Shown one piece after another: positions 49,558 to 58,066 of a stretch of 64,000 nt of DNA. The translations under genes were made by a program, and so were the position numbers. Origin of the DNA: Streptomyces sp. NBC_00554 (GTDB lineage Bacteria > Actinomycetota > Actinomycetes > Streptomycetales > Streptomycetaceae); NCBI RefSeq assembly GCF_041431135.1, contig NZ_CP107799.1, forward strand, positions 6,944,001 through 7,008,000, written 5' to 3'. A model generated the notes under the pieces. The model had not been told where the DNA came from. It searched no databases and worked only from the letters and a program-made list of their open reading frames with translations. Every line of letters begins with the position of its first letter. Positions within the stretch are counted from its first letter, which is position 1.

Positions 49558-49581
49558 GGGCCCCGCCTTCCGGCGGGGCCC
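49558..49581 (-). terminator. GC-rich hairpin between mmsB and the epimerase gene
   Basis: GGGCCCCGCC / GGCGGGGCCC with a TTCC loop fills half of the 53-bp gap. It ends about 22 bases before the epimerase ATG (minus strand). It may reduce expression of the epimerase or protect the upstream transcript's 3' end. Confidence 0.6.
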
Positions 49582-49588
49582 GGCTGAC

Positions 49589-50833
49589 TTACGAACCGAC
49601 CTTGCGCTTGTTCCACACGTCGAAGCCGACCGCCGCCAGCAGTACCAGGCCCTTGATGACCTGCTGCCAGTCGGTGCCGATGCCGACGAGGTTCATGCCG
49701 TTGTTCAGCACGCCCAGGACGAGACCACCGATGATCGCGCCGAGGACCGTGCCCACGCCGCCGCTCATTGACGCGCCGCCGATGAACGAGGCGGCGATCG
49801 CTTCGAGTTCGAAGTTCAGGCCCGCCTTGGGCGAGGCCGCGTTGAAGCGGGCTGCGAAGACCAGACCCGCCAGGGCCGCGAGCATGCCCATGTTCAGGAA
49901 GACCAGGAAGGTGACCTTCTTGTCCTTCACGCCCGACAGCTTGGCCGCGGGGAGGTTGCCGCCGATGGCGTAGACGTGGCGGCCGATGACTCCGTTGCGC
50001 ATGACATAGCCGAAGCCGACCAGGAGCACGCCCAGGATGAGGAGTACGACGGGGGCGCCCTTGTAGCTGGCCAGGAGCATGGTGAAGGTCAGGACGGCCG
50101 CGGTGAGCGCTGCCAGCTTCACCGCGAACAGCTTGGCCGGCAGCACCTCGAGCGAGTACTCCGACTGCCGCTTGCGGTCGCGTATCTCCTGGAGGATCAC
50201 CACGCCGACCAGTGCGAAACCGAGCAGCAGTGTGAGGTTGTGGTAGTTGGTGTCCGGTCCGATCTCGGGCAGGAAGCCGTTGGCGGTCTTCTGCAGGCCC
50301 TCCGGGAACGGGCCGAGTGTCTGGCCCTCGAGGAAGACCTCGGTCAGACCGCGGAAGATCAGCATGCCTGCGAGGGTCACGATGAACGACGGCATGCCGG
50401 CATAGGCGATCAGGAACCCTTGTGCCGCGCCCGCGGCGGCACCCATGGCCAGGCACAGCAGGACCGCGAGCGGCCAGGGCACATCGTTCCTGACCATCAG
50501 TACCGCTGCCACACCGCCGATGAACGCGGTGATCGAGCCGACCGACAGGTCGATGTGGCCCGCGATGATGACGATCATCATGCCGATCGCCAGGATCAGG
50601 ATGTAGCTGTTCTGCAGCACCAGGTTGGAGACGTTGCGCGGCAGCAGGAGGTCGCCGTCGGTCCACACCGCGAACAGGGCCACGATCACGCCGAGGGCTA
50701 TCAGCATGCCGTACTGGCGCATGTTGCGGCGCATGCCGTCCAGCAGCAGCCGCAAGAGGCCGTCGGCGGCGGCCGATCCGCTCTTCCCCGGCGGCGCGGG
50801 GGCCGGCGTCTTGGCGGTCACATCCGTGCTCAT
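49589..50833 (-). CDS. mmsB: Multiple-monosaccharide ABC transporter permease
   Basis: A 414-residue permease of the ribose/xylose (BPD_transp_2) type with about ten membrane segments; MIVIIAGHIDLSVGSITAFI is the family hallmark, and AASFIGGASMSGGVGTVLGA lies near the C-terminus. It overlaps the ATPase gene by 4 bp. With MmsA and ChvE it should import aldoses such as arabinose, xylose, galactose or glucose. Confidence 0.9.
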   Translation of the reverse strand: MSTDVTAKTPAPAPPGKSGSAAADGLLRLLLDGMRRNMRQYGMLIALGVIVALFAVWTDGDLLLPRNVSNLVLQNSYILILAIGMMIVIIAGHIDLSVGSITAFIGGVAAVLMVRNDVPWPLAVLLCLAMGAAAGAAQGFLIAYAGMPSFIVTLAGMLIFRGLTEVFLEGQTLGPFPEGLQKTANGFLPEIGPDTNYHNLTLLLGFALVGVVILQEIRDRKRQSEYSLEVLPAKLFAVKLAALTAAVLTFTMLLASYKGAPVVLLILGVLLVGFGYVMRNGVIGRHVYAIGGNLPAAKLSGVKDKKVTFLVFLNMGMLAALAGLVFAARFNAASPKAGLNFELEAIAASFIGGASMSGGVGTVLGAIIGGLVLGVLNNGMNLVGIGTDWQQVIKGLVLLAAVGFDVWNKRKVGS

Positions 50834-52380
50834 CGCGTTACCTCTTTGTCCTTCGTCATCTGACGCATCAGGGATTCCTGCGAGGCCTCCGCCCGCGAGA
50901 ACTCACCTGTCAGCCGCCCTGCGGCCATGGTGTAGATGCGGTCGCACATGCCGAGCAGTTCCGGCAGCTCGGAGGAGATGAAAACGACCGCCTTGCCCTC
51001 GGCGGCCAGCTTGTCGATGACCGTGTAGATCTCGAACTTGGCGCCCACGTCGATGCCGCGCGTCGGTTCGTCCATGATCAGCACGTCCGGACCCGTGAAG
51101 ATCCACTTGCTGAGGACGACCTTCTGCTGGTTGCCGCCGGACAGCCTGCCCACCCGCTCGAAGACGTTGGGCGCCTTGATGTTCATGGACTTGCGGAAGC
51201 TCTCGGCGACCTTGCGTTCCTCGTGGCCGTCGACGACGCCCCGCTTGGACACCTTGTTCAGCGCGCTGAGCGAGATGTTGCGGCCGACGGTGTCGTCGAG
51301 GTTGAGCCCGTAGTGCTTGCGGTCCTCTGTGACGTACGCGATGCCGTGCTTGACCGCCTGGGAGACGGTCTTCGTACGGATCTCCTCGCCGTCCTTGAGG
51401 ACCGTGCCGCCCGCGTACCGGCCGTACGTCCGCCCGAAGACGCTCATCGCGAGTTCGGTGCGGCCGGCGCCCATGAGGCCCGCGATACCGACGATCTCCC
51501 CGCGCCGCACATTTATCGACACATCGTCAACAACCTTGCGCTGCTGGTCGATCGGGTGGTGGACGGTCCAGTTGCGGATCTCCAGGGCCGGTGCCGCGCC
51601 CGCCACCGCGTCGTGCGGGGTGCGCTCGGGGAAGCGGTGGTCGAGGTCCCGGCCGATCATCCCGTTGATGATCCGCTCCTCGGTGGTCTCCGCGGCCTTC
51701 ACATCGAGGGTCTCGATGGTCCGGCCGTCCCGGAGGATCGTCACCGAGTCGGCGACCTTGCGGATCTCGTTGAGCTTGTGCGAGATGATGATGGAGGTGA
51801 TGCCCTGTTCCTTCAACTCCAGGATCAGGTCGATGAGTTTGCCGCTGTCCTCGTCGTTCAGCGCGGCCGTCGGCTCGTCCAGGACGAGCAGCTTCACCTC
51901 CTTCGACAACGCCTTCGCGATCTCCACGAGTTGCTGCTTGCCGACGCCGATGTCGGCCACCCGGGTCTGCGGGTGGTCCTCGAGACCGACCCGGCGCATC
52001 AGCCGGGTCGCGTGCTTCAGCGTCTCGTTCCAGCTGATGACGCCACCGCTGGCCTGCTCGTTGCCGAGGAAGATGTTCTCCGCGATGGACATGTACGGCA
52101 CCAGGGCCAGTTCCTGGTGGATGATCACGATGCCGTGGTGCTCACTGGCCCTGATGTCCTTGAACTCGCAGGCCTCACCCTCGAAGAGGATGTCCCCCTC
52201 GTAACTCCCGTGCGGGTGGACGCCGGAGAGGACCTTCATCAAGGTCGACTTGCCGGCGCCGTTCTCCCCGCAGATGGCATGGACCTCGCCCTGACGGACG
52301 GTCAGTGTGACGTCCGACAGCGCCTTGACGCCGGGAAAGGTCTTGACGATCGAGCGCATTTCCAGGACGGGTCCCGCCAT
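50830..52380 (-). CDS. mmsA: Multiple-monosaccharide ABC transporter ATPase, two nucleotide-binding domains
   Basis: A 516-residue tandem ATPase. Domain 1 has Walker A GENGAGKSTL near residue 40, the degenerate signature IGVGKQQLVEIAKAL and Walker B VKLLVLDEPTAAL. Domain 2 has an altered Walker A (GLMGAGRTEL), signature LSGGNQQKVVLSKWI and Walker B VLIMDEPTRGIDVG. This asymmetry is normal for XylG/RbsA-type proteins. GGAAGG precedes the ATG at 52380. Overlaps the permease gene by 4 bp; the ChvE gene ends 32 bp upstream. Confidence 0.93.
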   Translation of the reverse strand: MAGPVLEMRSIVKTFPGVKALSDVTLTVRQGEVHAICGENGAGKSTLMKVLSGVHPHGSYEGDILFEGEACEFKDIRASEHHGIVIIHQELALVPYMSIAENIFLGNEQASGGVISWNETLKHATRLMRRVGLEDHPQTRVADIGVGKQQLVEIAKALSKEVKLLVLDEPTAALNDEDSGKLIDLILELKEQGITSIIISHKLNEIRKVADSVTILRDGRTIETLDVKAAETTEERIINGMIGRDLDHRFPERTPHDAVAGAAPALEIRNWTVHHPIDQQRKVVDDVSINVRRGEIVGIAGLMGAGRTELAMSVFGRTYGRYAGGTVLKDGEEIRTKTVSQAVKHGIAYVTEDRKHYGLNLDDTVGRNISLSALNKVSKRGVVDGHEERKVAESFRKSMNIKAPNVFERVGRLSGGNQQKVVLSKWIFTGPDVLIMDEPTRGIDVGAKFEIYTVIDKLAAEGKAVVFISSELPELLGMCDRIYTMAAGRLTGEFSRAEASQESLMRQMTKDKEVTR

Positions 52381-52412
52381 GGTCGTGCCTTCCAATCCCT
52401 AGAGTGCGGCGG

Positions 52413-53525
52413 TTACTTGAGGTCGCTTTCCTTGATGTAGCCCGAGTCGACGACGACCTTCTGGTAGTTCGCCTTGTCCACGCTCACCGGCACCAGCAGG
52501 TACGCGGGGACGACCTTCGAGCCGTTGTCGTAGGTCTTGGTGTCGTTGGTCTCCGGCGTCTTGCCGGTGAGTGCCGCGTCGACCATGTTCGAGGCCACCT
52601 TGGCGAGTTCACGGGTGTCCTTGTAGACGGTCATCGACTGCTCGTCCGCGATGATCGACTTCACCGAGGCGACCTCGGCGTCCTGGCCGGTGACGATCGG
52701 CAGCGGCTTGCTCGCGGAGCCGTAGTCGTCCGACTTCAGCGAGGAGAGGATGCCGATGGAGATGCCGTCGTACGGCGAGAGCACCGCGTCGACCCGCTCG
52801 GTCTTGTAGGCCGCGGTCAGGATGTCGTCCATGCGCTTCTGCGCGGTGCCGCCGTCCCAGCGCAGCGTGGTGACCTGCGTCAGGTTGGTCTGGCCCGACT
52901 GGACGACGAGCTGCTTCTTGTCGATGTACGGCTGCAGGACGTTCATCGCGCCCTGGAAGAAGTACTTCGTGTTGTTGTCGTCGTTCGAGCCCGCGAACAG
53001 CTCGATGTTGAACGGCCCCTTCTTGCTGCCGTCCGCGAGGCCCAGCTTCTCCAGGATGTAGTTGCCCTGGAGCTCGCCGACCTTCTCGTTGTCGAACGAC
53101 GCGTAGTAGTCGACGTTCTTCGTGCCGAGGATCAGGCGGTCGTACGAGATCACGGGGATCTTCGCGTCGGCGGCCTGCTGGAGCACGTTGTTCATCGACT
53201 TGTTGTCGATGGCCGCGATGATCAGGGCCTTCACGCCCTGCGTGATCAGGTTCTCGATCTGGGAGACCTGCTGGTCCGGGTCGTCCTCGCCGTAGACCAA
53301 CTGGGTCTTGTAGCCCTTGGACTCCAGGTCCTTGACCACGTTGTTGCCGTCCGCGATCCAGCGCTCGGAGGACTTGGTCGGCATCGCGATGCCGATGGTG
53401 CCGCCCTTGGCACTGTCCGCGGTCGCGTCACTGCCACCCTCGCTGTCCTGACCGCAGGCGGTGAGGGTGAGCGCGAGGGAGGCGGCTCCGGCTATGGCGG
53501 CGAGTGCTGCTCTGCGGTTTCGCAT
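52413..53525 (-). CDS. chvE: Multiple-monosaccharide-binding lipoprotein ChvE-like
   Basis: A 370-residue sugar-binding protein. The signal AALAAIAGAASLALTLTAC ends in a lipobox cysteine near residue 24. TIGIAMPTKSSERWIADGNN, EDDPDQQVSQIENLITQGVK, and ISYDRLILGTKNVDYYASFD are typical of ChvE/XylF. The third ATG (53525) is chosen because AAGGA lies eight bases upstream, whereas the first two overlap it. It delivers aldoses to MmsAB. A 145-bp gap separates it from the unknown barrel gene upstream. Confidence 0.9.
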   Translation of the reverse strand: MRNRRAALAAIAGAASLALTLTACGQDSEGGSDATADSAKGGTIGIAMPTKSSERWIADGNNVVKDLESKGYKTQLVYGEDDPDQQVSQIENLITQGVKALIIAAIDNKSMNNVLQQAADAKIPVISYDRLILGTKNVDYYASFDNEKVGELQGNYILEKLGLADGSKKGPFNIELFAGSNDDNNTKYFFQGAMNVLQPYIDKKQLVVQSGQTNLTQVTTLRWDGGTAQKRMDDILTAAYKTERVDAVLSPYDGISIGILSSLKSDDYGSASKPLPIVTGQDAEVASVKSIIADEQSMTVYKDTRELAKVASNMVDAALTGKTPETNDTKTYDNGSKVVPAYLLVPVSVDKANYQKVVVDSGYIKESDLK

Positions 53526-53670
53526 GATCATCATCCTTGATGTCGTGGGACCAGACTCGGTCTCGCGATGCGGGGACGCTCCGAAGGGCGGTTGCGAGAG
53601 AAGACCGAGGAGAGGTGTGTGGGATTGTGTGCGGCTGCGTCGTCTTTTGTGAAGCGGTTGGCCCGGAACG

Positions 53671-54639
53671 TTATGAGGGCGTTTCGAACCGCTGCAGCGC
53701 GCCCGGCAGCCGTGAACCGAGCGGCGCCATGTCGCCGTCCGCTCCGTGCCGCGCGAGCAGGTCCAGGGCGAGCCGGCCGCGCCGCACTCTTTCCCTGGCC
53801 GTGTGGAGGGTCAGGTCCCGCAGATGGTGCCCGTACGGGTAGATCCCGGGCGCCTTGGACAGGCCGAACTTCAGATAGATCGGTGCGCCGCGCCGGATCA
53901 GCTCGGCGACCTCGTACATCCGCACGTACCCGCCGAGGTCGTCGGGGGCCTCGATGTACATGTCCATGGGGGCGGCGGAAACCCGCCGGATCTCGGTGAG
54001 GTGATCGAGCGTCAGATCACTCGGCACGTTGAGGGAGTCCGCGCCGAGATGCTCGTACACGGCGTACGAGGCCGGGTTGACCGGACCAACGAGCGCCGAG
54101 AGCTTGAGAGTTGTGTCGGCCGGGATGATCCCGGCCACCCGCGCCCGGTGCAGCGTCCAGAGCACGCCCTCGTCGGCGACGAGCAGGCACTTGACGCCCA
54201 ACTCCGTTGCCCGGACGGCGTCTTCGACACATCCGGCGACCGCGTCGTGACCGCGGGCACGCAGCCCGCCGCCGCGCGAGTCGGTGCGCACCGAGCCGCC
54301 GATGTCCCAGGTGCCGCGCGGCCCGGTGAACAGGCAGAGCTCGATGTCGTGTTCGTCGGTCGCCTCGACCATCTCGGTGATCTCGGAGTCGGTCAGCATC
54401 CAGACGCCGCTGCCCTGACTGATCCGGTGGATCGGCACATCGAGCCGCGAGGCCTCCTTGAGGACCACGGCAAGCGCCTCGGGCCCCTCCACGGAGGGAA
54501 CCTCGGTGCGCCAGCGGCCGCCTCCCGGGAAGGCGTGCGGCGAGGCGTCGGCGGGGGAGAGGGCGGGCGCGCCCAGGCCGAGCGCGGCGAGCGCCTGCTC
54601 ACCGGGTCGACGGGCTGCCGTTGGCGGGGCGTCGGTCAC
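53671..54639 (-). CDS. U32-peptidase-like barrel protein of unknown function in the sugar regulon
   Basis: A 322-residue cytoplasmic protein. Alternating strand/helix pattern and segments VPIHRISQGSGVWMLTDSEI, DIELCLFTGPRGTWDIGG, VKCLLVADEGVLWTL, NVPSDLTLDHLTEIR and PMDMYIEAPDDLGGYVRMYE suggest a TIM-barrel; database relatives are sometimes named U32 peptidase-like, but no collagenase motif is visible. Its GTG start lies 33 bp from a TTCGAAAT-type operator, and it sits between a monosaccharide importer and sugar-acid genes. I infer a step after 2-keto-3-deoxy sugar acid formation, perhaps aldolase-like. Function is not established. Confidence 0.7.
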   Translation of the reverse strand: MTDAPPTAARRPGEQALAALGLGAPALSPADASPHAFPGGGRWRTEVPSVEGPEALAVVLKEASRLDVPIHRISQGSGVWMLTDSEITEMVEATDEHDIELCLFTGPRGTWDIGGSVRTDSRGGGLRARGHDAVAGCVEDAVRATELGVKCLLVADEGVLWTLHRARVAGIIPADTTLKLSALVGPVNPASYAVYEHLGADSLNVPSDLTLDHLTEIRRVSAAPMDMYIEAPDDLGGYVRMYEVAELIRRGAPIYLKFGLSKAPGIYPYGHHLRDLTLHTARERVRRGRLALDLLARHGADGDMAPLGSRLPGALQRFETPS

Positions 54640-54671
54640 AAGCTGTCCTTCGCGTTCGATGACTGGTGCGT

Positions 54672-54693
54672 CCGATATCTCGAACGCGGTTCG
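54672..54693. promoter_or_regulatory. Candidate IclR site before the unknown barrel gene
   Basis: CCGATATCTCGAAC (54672-54685) matches the right half of the site at 31874 exactly over TCTCGAAC. It overlaps the inverted repeat CGAAC-GCG-GTTCG (54681-54693). It lies 33 bp before the GTG at 54639. Confidence 0.6.
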
Positions 54694-54794
54694 TGTCGGT
54701 GGGTGTACGCCGGTACGGAGTGGTCAGGCACCCCGTACCGGCGTACTGCTAGGGGCGCCGAAGGACCCGGTTCATGGGCGGAGGACGACCTGGT

Positions 54795-55799
54795 TCATGG
54801 ACGCAGAAGGACCTTTCCGACCTTGGGATCGCCGGACCCCACCAGCTCGATGGCCTGTGGGAACTCGGCGAGCGGCAGCTCGTGCGTGACCAGCGGCAAC
54901 GGGTTCAGCAGTCCGGCGCCGAACACCCGCACCGTGTGCGCCCAGGCATCCGGCGGCGCCCCGAACACGGTGTGCACCTCCAGCTGCCGTACGACGAGAT
55001 CGGTGGGGTCGAGACCCTCCGCACCCGGCGCCGGGATACCCGTGAGGACCAGGCGTCCGCCGCGCCTGAGCAGGGAGGCGGCGGTGCGCGCGGCGGACGC
55101 GGACCCGGCGGTCTCGACGACCACGTCGAAATCGTCGGGCAGTTCCTGGTCCCTGGTACGGAAGTCGGTGGCGCCGAACGTCCTGGACAGCTCCGCGCGG
55201 TCGGGGCGGGTGCCGACGACCAGCAGCTCGGCCGGCGAGCCCGCCTTGAGGAACTGCACGGCGAACATCCCGAGCGTCCCCGTGCCCACGACCGCGACCC
55301 GCTCGCCGGGAAGGGCGTTCGCCTTGAGCGCGGCGGCCGCGATGCAGGCGGCCGGCTCGAGGAGGGCCGCCGCCGTCAGGTCGGCGTCCTCGGGCAGGAC
55401 ATGGAGAAGACGGGCGGGGAGGGTGAGAGTGGCGGCCATCGCGCCCGGCTGGGTGAAGCCGGTCTCCTCGTACCCCGCGGTGCACAGCGTGGTCTCGCCC
55501 GCGTGGCAGCGGTCGCAGACCTGGCAGTTGCGGAAACCCTCGCCGACGACCTTCCGCCCCACGAGAGTCGCGGGCACCCCGGCCCCGACAGCCTCCACCG
55601 TCCCGGACCATTCGTGGCCGGGAGTGAGGGGGTAACGGACGTACCCCTCGGGCCTGTTGCCCTGATAGACCTCGCGGTCGCTGCCGCAGATACCTACCGC
55701 GTGCACGCGCACGAGGGCCTCGCCGGCCTCCGGCTGCCTGGGCTCGTGACCGGTCAGCCGGTGCTCGCCCGGCGCCTCGATGACGACCGCCGTACTCAC
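54795..55799 (-). CDS. Zinc-dependent medium-chain sugar dehydrogenase
   Basis: A 334-residue MDR dehydrogenase. Catalytic zinc ligands lie in GICGSDREV and PLTPGHEWSG (Cys38-type and GHE), the structural zinc site is the four-Cys lobe QVCDRCHAGETTLC (three visible Cys plus neighbour), and the nucleotide site is VAVVGTGTLGMFAVQFLK near residue 165. VGEGFRNCQ supplies the catalytic-site region. It should oxidise a polyol or aldose, plausibly L-arabinose or a related sugar to its lactone. The GTG overlaps the dehydratase stop by 4 bp. Confidence 0.88.
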   Translation of the reverse strand: MSTAVVIEAPGEHRLTGHEPRQPEAGEALVRVHAVGICGSDREVYQGNRPEGYVRYPLTPGHEWSGTVEAVGAGVPATLVGRKVVGEGFRNCQVCDRCHAGETTLCTAGYEETGFTQPGAMAATLTLPARLLHVLPEDADLTAAALLEPAACIAAAALKANALPGERVAVVGTGTLGMFAVQFLKAGSPAELLVVGTRPDRAELSRTFGATDFRTRDQELPDDFDVVVETAGSASAARTAASLLRRGGRLVLTGIPAPGAEGLDPTDLVVRQLEVHTVFGAPPDAWAHTVRVFGAGLLNPLPLVTHELPLAEFPQAIELVGSGDPKVGKVLLRP

Positions 55800-56953
55800 T
55801 GCGCACCCTTCGGCTTGCGCTGCTCCCAGCCGTCCGCCCACAGGTCGAACCTGGCCTGCTGCTGCGGGAACTCGGCCGCCGCGTCGACGTCCAGCTCGAC
55901 ACCGAGACCGGGCTCGTGGGACAGCTCGAAGTAGCCGTCGACGACCTGCGGGGCGCCCTTCACGACCTTCTTGATGTCCGCGTCCGCGAAGTCGTTGAAG
56001 TGCTCGAGGATCTTGAAGTTCGGGGAGGTGAAGCCGACCTGGAGGGAGGCGGCGGTCAGGACCGGGCCGCCGACGTTGTGCGGCGCGACGAGGACGTAGT
56101 GGGCCTCGGCGGTGGCGGCCAGCTTCCGCGTCTCCCAGATGCCACCGATATGACCCACGTCGGGCTGGATGATGTCGACGGCCTGGCTCTCGAAGAGCTC
56201 GCGGAACTCGATGCGGTCGTGGATGCGCTCACCGGTGGCGACCGGGATGTCCACCTTGGCCGCGACCTTCTCCAGGGCCTTGAGGTTCTCAGGCGGGACC
56301 GGCTCCTCGAGCCAGGCGGGCTTGAAGGGCGCGAGCTCGTGGGCGAGGCGGATGGCGGTGGAGGGGGAGAACCGGCCGTGCATCTCCAGCATCAGCTCGG
56401 CCTCGGGCCCGATCGCGTCGCGCACGGCCTCGATGAGGGAGACGGCGTACAGGCTCTGCTCGTGGTCGAGCTCGAAGTGCCCGGTTCCGAAGGGGTCGAT
56501 CTTGAGGGCCTTGTACCCGCGTGCGACGACCTCCTGCGCGGCCTTGTGGTAGGCCTCCGGGGTCCGCTCGGTGGTGTACCAGCCGTTGGCGTACGCCTTG
56601 ACCTTGTCGGTGACCTTGCCGCCGAGCAGCTGCCAGACGGGAACGCCGAGCGCCTTGCCCTTGATGTCCCAGCAGGCCATCTCGATGACGGCGATACCCG
56701 ACATCACGATCTCGCCGGCCCGCCCGTAGTCGCCGTACTTCATCCGGCGGACGAGGTCCTCGACAGCGAACGGGTCGGAACCGAGAATGTGGTTGGCCTG
56801 CGCCTCCCGCAGATACCCGATCAGCGCGTCGGTGTGGCCCAGCATGCGGGTCTCGCCGACTCCGGTGACACCTTCGTCGGTGTGCACCTGGACGTAGGTC
56901 AGGTTCCGCCAGGGTGTCCCGACCACGTGTGTGCTGATTCCCGTGATGCGCAC
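55796..56953 (-). CDS. Enolase-superfamily sugar-acid dehydratase (galactonate-dehydratase-like)
   Basis: A 385-residue member of the mandelate racemase/muconate lactonising group. The N-terminal cap has TYVQVHTDEGVTGVGETRML. In the barrel, KIDPFGTGHF, LMLEMHGRFS (Glu/His), AWLEEPVPPEN, VATGERIHDR and DIIQPDVGHIGGI supply the metal ligands and the His general acid, as in DgoD-type dehydratases. It would convert an aldonate (L-arabonate, D-galactonate or D-fuconate) to a 2-keto-3-deoxy acid. Two TTCGAAAT sites lie 30-63 bp upstream. The GTG start follows AGGGGG. Confidence 0.9.
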   Translation of the reverse strand: MRITGISTHVVGTPWRNLTYVQVHTDEGVTGVGETRMLGHTDALIGYLREAQANHILGSDPFAVEDLVRRMKYGDYGRAGEIVMSGIAVIEMACWDIKGKALGVPVWQLLGGKVTDKVKAYANGWYTTERTPEAYHKAAQEVVARGYKALKIDPFGTGHFELDHEQSLYAVSLIEAVRDAIGPEAELMLEMHGRFSPSTAIRLAHELAPFKPAWLEEPVPPENLKALEKVAAKVDIPVATGERIHDRIEFRELFESQAVDIIQPDVGHIGGIWETRKLAATAEAHYVLVAPHNVGGPVLTAASLQVGFTSPNFKILEHFNDFADADIKKVVKGAPQVVDGYFELSHEPGLGVELDVDAAAEFPQQQARFDLWADGWEQRKPKGAQ

Positions 56954-56982
56954 GGCAGTTGCCCCCTGTGCTCTTCGGCTCT

Positions 56983-57016
56983 GTTCGAAATTTCGTCACA
57001 CGTTCGAAATGCTGGC
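56983..57016. promoter_or_regulatory. Two candidate IclR sites before the dehydratase gene
   Basis: GTTCGAAATTTCGTCAC (56983-56999) and GTTCGAAATGCTGGC (57002-57016) share the GTTCGAAAT left half and start 19 bp apart. They are 30-63 bp before the dehydratase GTG. Together with sites at 30104, 31854, 31874 and 54672 they define the motif GTTCGAAATTTCGAAC. Confidence 0.65.
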
Positions 57017-57208
57017 GTGACAGTAAGGATTCGGCCCCGGGGGTGTCAATGGGTCGAACACATAACGGTTTCGACGCGATGGGTGCGGGATGGCGGGGAA
57101 TGGTCGGGGGTGTCCTCAACTCGGCACGCCGGAACGGGTGGTTCACTACACAACTTTCACAGCTGTGACTATGAACGTTACCTGTGGGGAATCTAGTCTT
57201 CCGGCGTC

Positions 57209-57889
57209 ATGGACTACTGCCACCCGTGCCGCAGGCACCTCAATGGCGCTCTCGCATGCCCGGGGTGCGGCACACCAGTCGAAAAAGTTCGCGAGCATGC
57301 GGACGCGGTCGAGCCGCGCCCGGAGGCGGACGATGTCGAGGACTCGTGCGAGGGCGACGACGTACGTCCCAGCGGGCGTGGACGGCGTCGGGGCGCTGCC
57401 GCGGGTGGGGGCAGCCGGCGGGACCGGAAGGCCGCCGCGCACCGGCGGCGGCGGCGCGGGGCGCTGATAGCCGGGGCGGGGCTGCTGCTCGCCGCGGGTG
57501 GGCTGAGCCTTGCCGAGCTCGGTATAGAGGGGCCCGGGGCCACTCCGCAGGCCGCCACGGCTGACGAGTCCGCCGACGGGGGTGCCAGTCCGGCCGAGAC
57601 CGCCGTGCCGATCGACGACACGGAGGGCTCCACCGGCACCTCCGCCTCCGGCTCGCCGTCCGCGTCCGACTCGGCCTCACCGTCCGCCTCCGCGTCGCCC
57701 TCCGCCTCCGCGTCGCCCTCGGAGTCCACCTCCACCGGCACGGCCCCGGACGCCACGACCTCGGCCCCGAAACCGTCCCGCCCCGCCGCGACATCCGAGG
57801 CCCCGACAACCGACCCGACCTCGGCGGACCCGACCGCGGACCCGTCGCCTTCGGAGACGTGCAGCCAGTTCTTGTGGTGGTGCACGTAG
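57209..57889 (+). CDS. SCO2400-family zinc-ribbon membrane protein
   Basis: A 226-residue protein. The N-terminus MDYCHPCRRHLNGALACPGC has two CxxC pairs forming a zinc ribbon. A basic stretch precedes one membrane helix near residues 90-108 (GALIAGAGLLLAAGGLSLAE). The rest is a Ser/Ala/Thr/Pro-rich extracytoplasmic linker ending in the conserved CSQFLWWCT, two cysteines probably in a disulfide. This is the SCO2400-type layout of Streptomyces; function unknown. It is divergent from the dehydratase gene. Confidence 0.8.
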   Translation: MDYCHPCRRHLNGALACPGCGTPVEKVREHADAVEPRPEADDVEDSCEGDDVRPSGRGRRRGAAAGGGSRRDRKAAAHRRRRRGALIAGAGLLLAAGGLSLAELGIEGPGATPQAATADESADGGASPAETAVPIDDTEGSTGTSASGSPSASDSASPSASASPSASASPSESTSTGTAPDATTSAPKPSRPAATSEAPTTDPTSADPTADPSPSETCSQFLWWCT

Positions 57890-57897
57890 GGGGTTTG

Positions 57898-58049
57898 TTT
57901 CGCCCCCTCCGCCCCTACCCGTCCCGTACCTGGGGGCTGCCGCCCCCAGACCCCCGCAACGCGCTGACGCGCTCGTCCTCAAACGCCGGACGGGCTGACA
58001 CCGGGCGTAGCCCGGAAGCATGGGACGGGTAGGGGCGGAGGGGGCGAAA
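57898..58049. repeat. 152-bp dispersed repeat element with 28-bp perfect inverted ends
   Basis: The left end 57898-57925 (TTTCGCCCCCTCCGCCCC and so on) is the exact inverse of 58022-58049. Inside lies a smaller hairpin TGGGGGC / GCCCCCA (57931-57948) and the block TCCTCAAACGCCGGA (57976-57990), which also occurs inverted in the AftD-like gene. It is a typical Streptomyces intergenic element and may also terminate transcription from both sides. Confidence 0.85.
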
Positions 58050-58066
58050 AACCACCCCCCAGCCCC

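Noticed and set aside
57240..57885. Minus-strand frames opposite the SCO2400-type gene
   Set aside because: The plus strand has a zinc ribbon, membrane helix and conserved C-terminus; the minus frames are only low-complexity mirrors of the Ser-rich linker.
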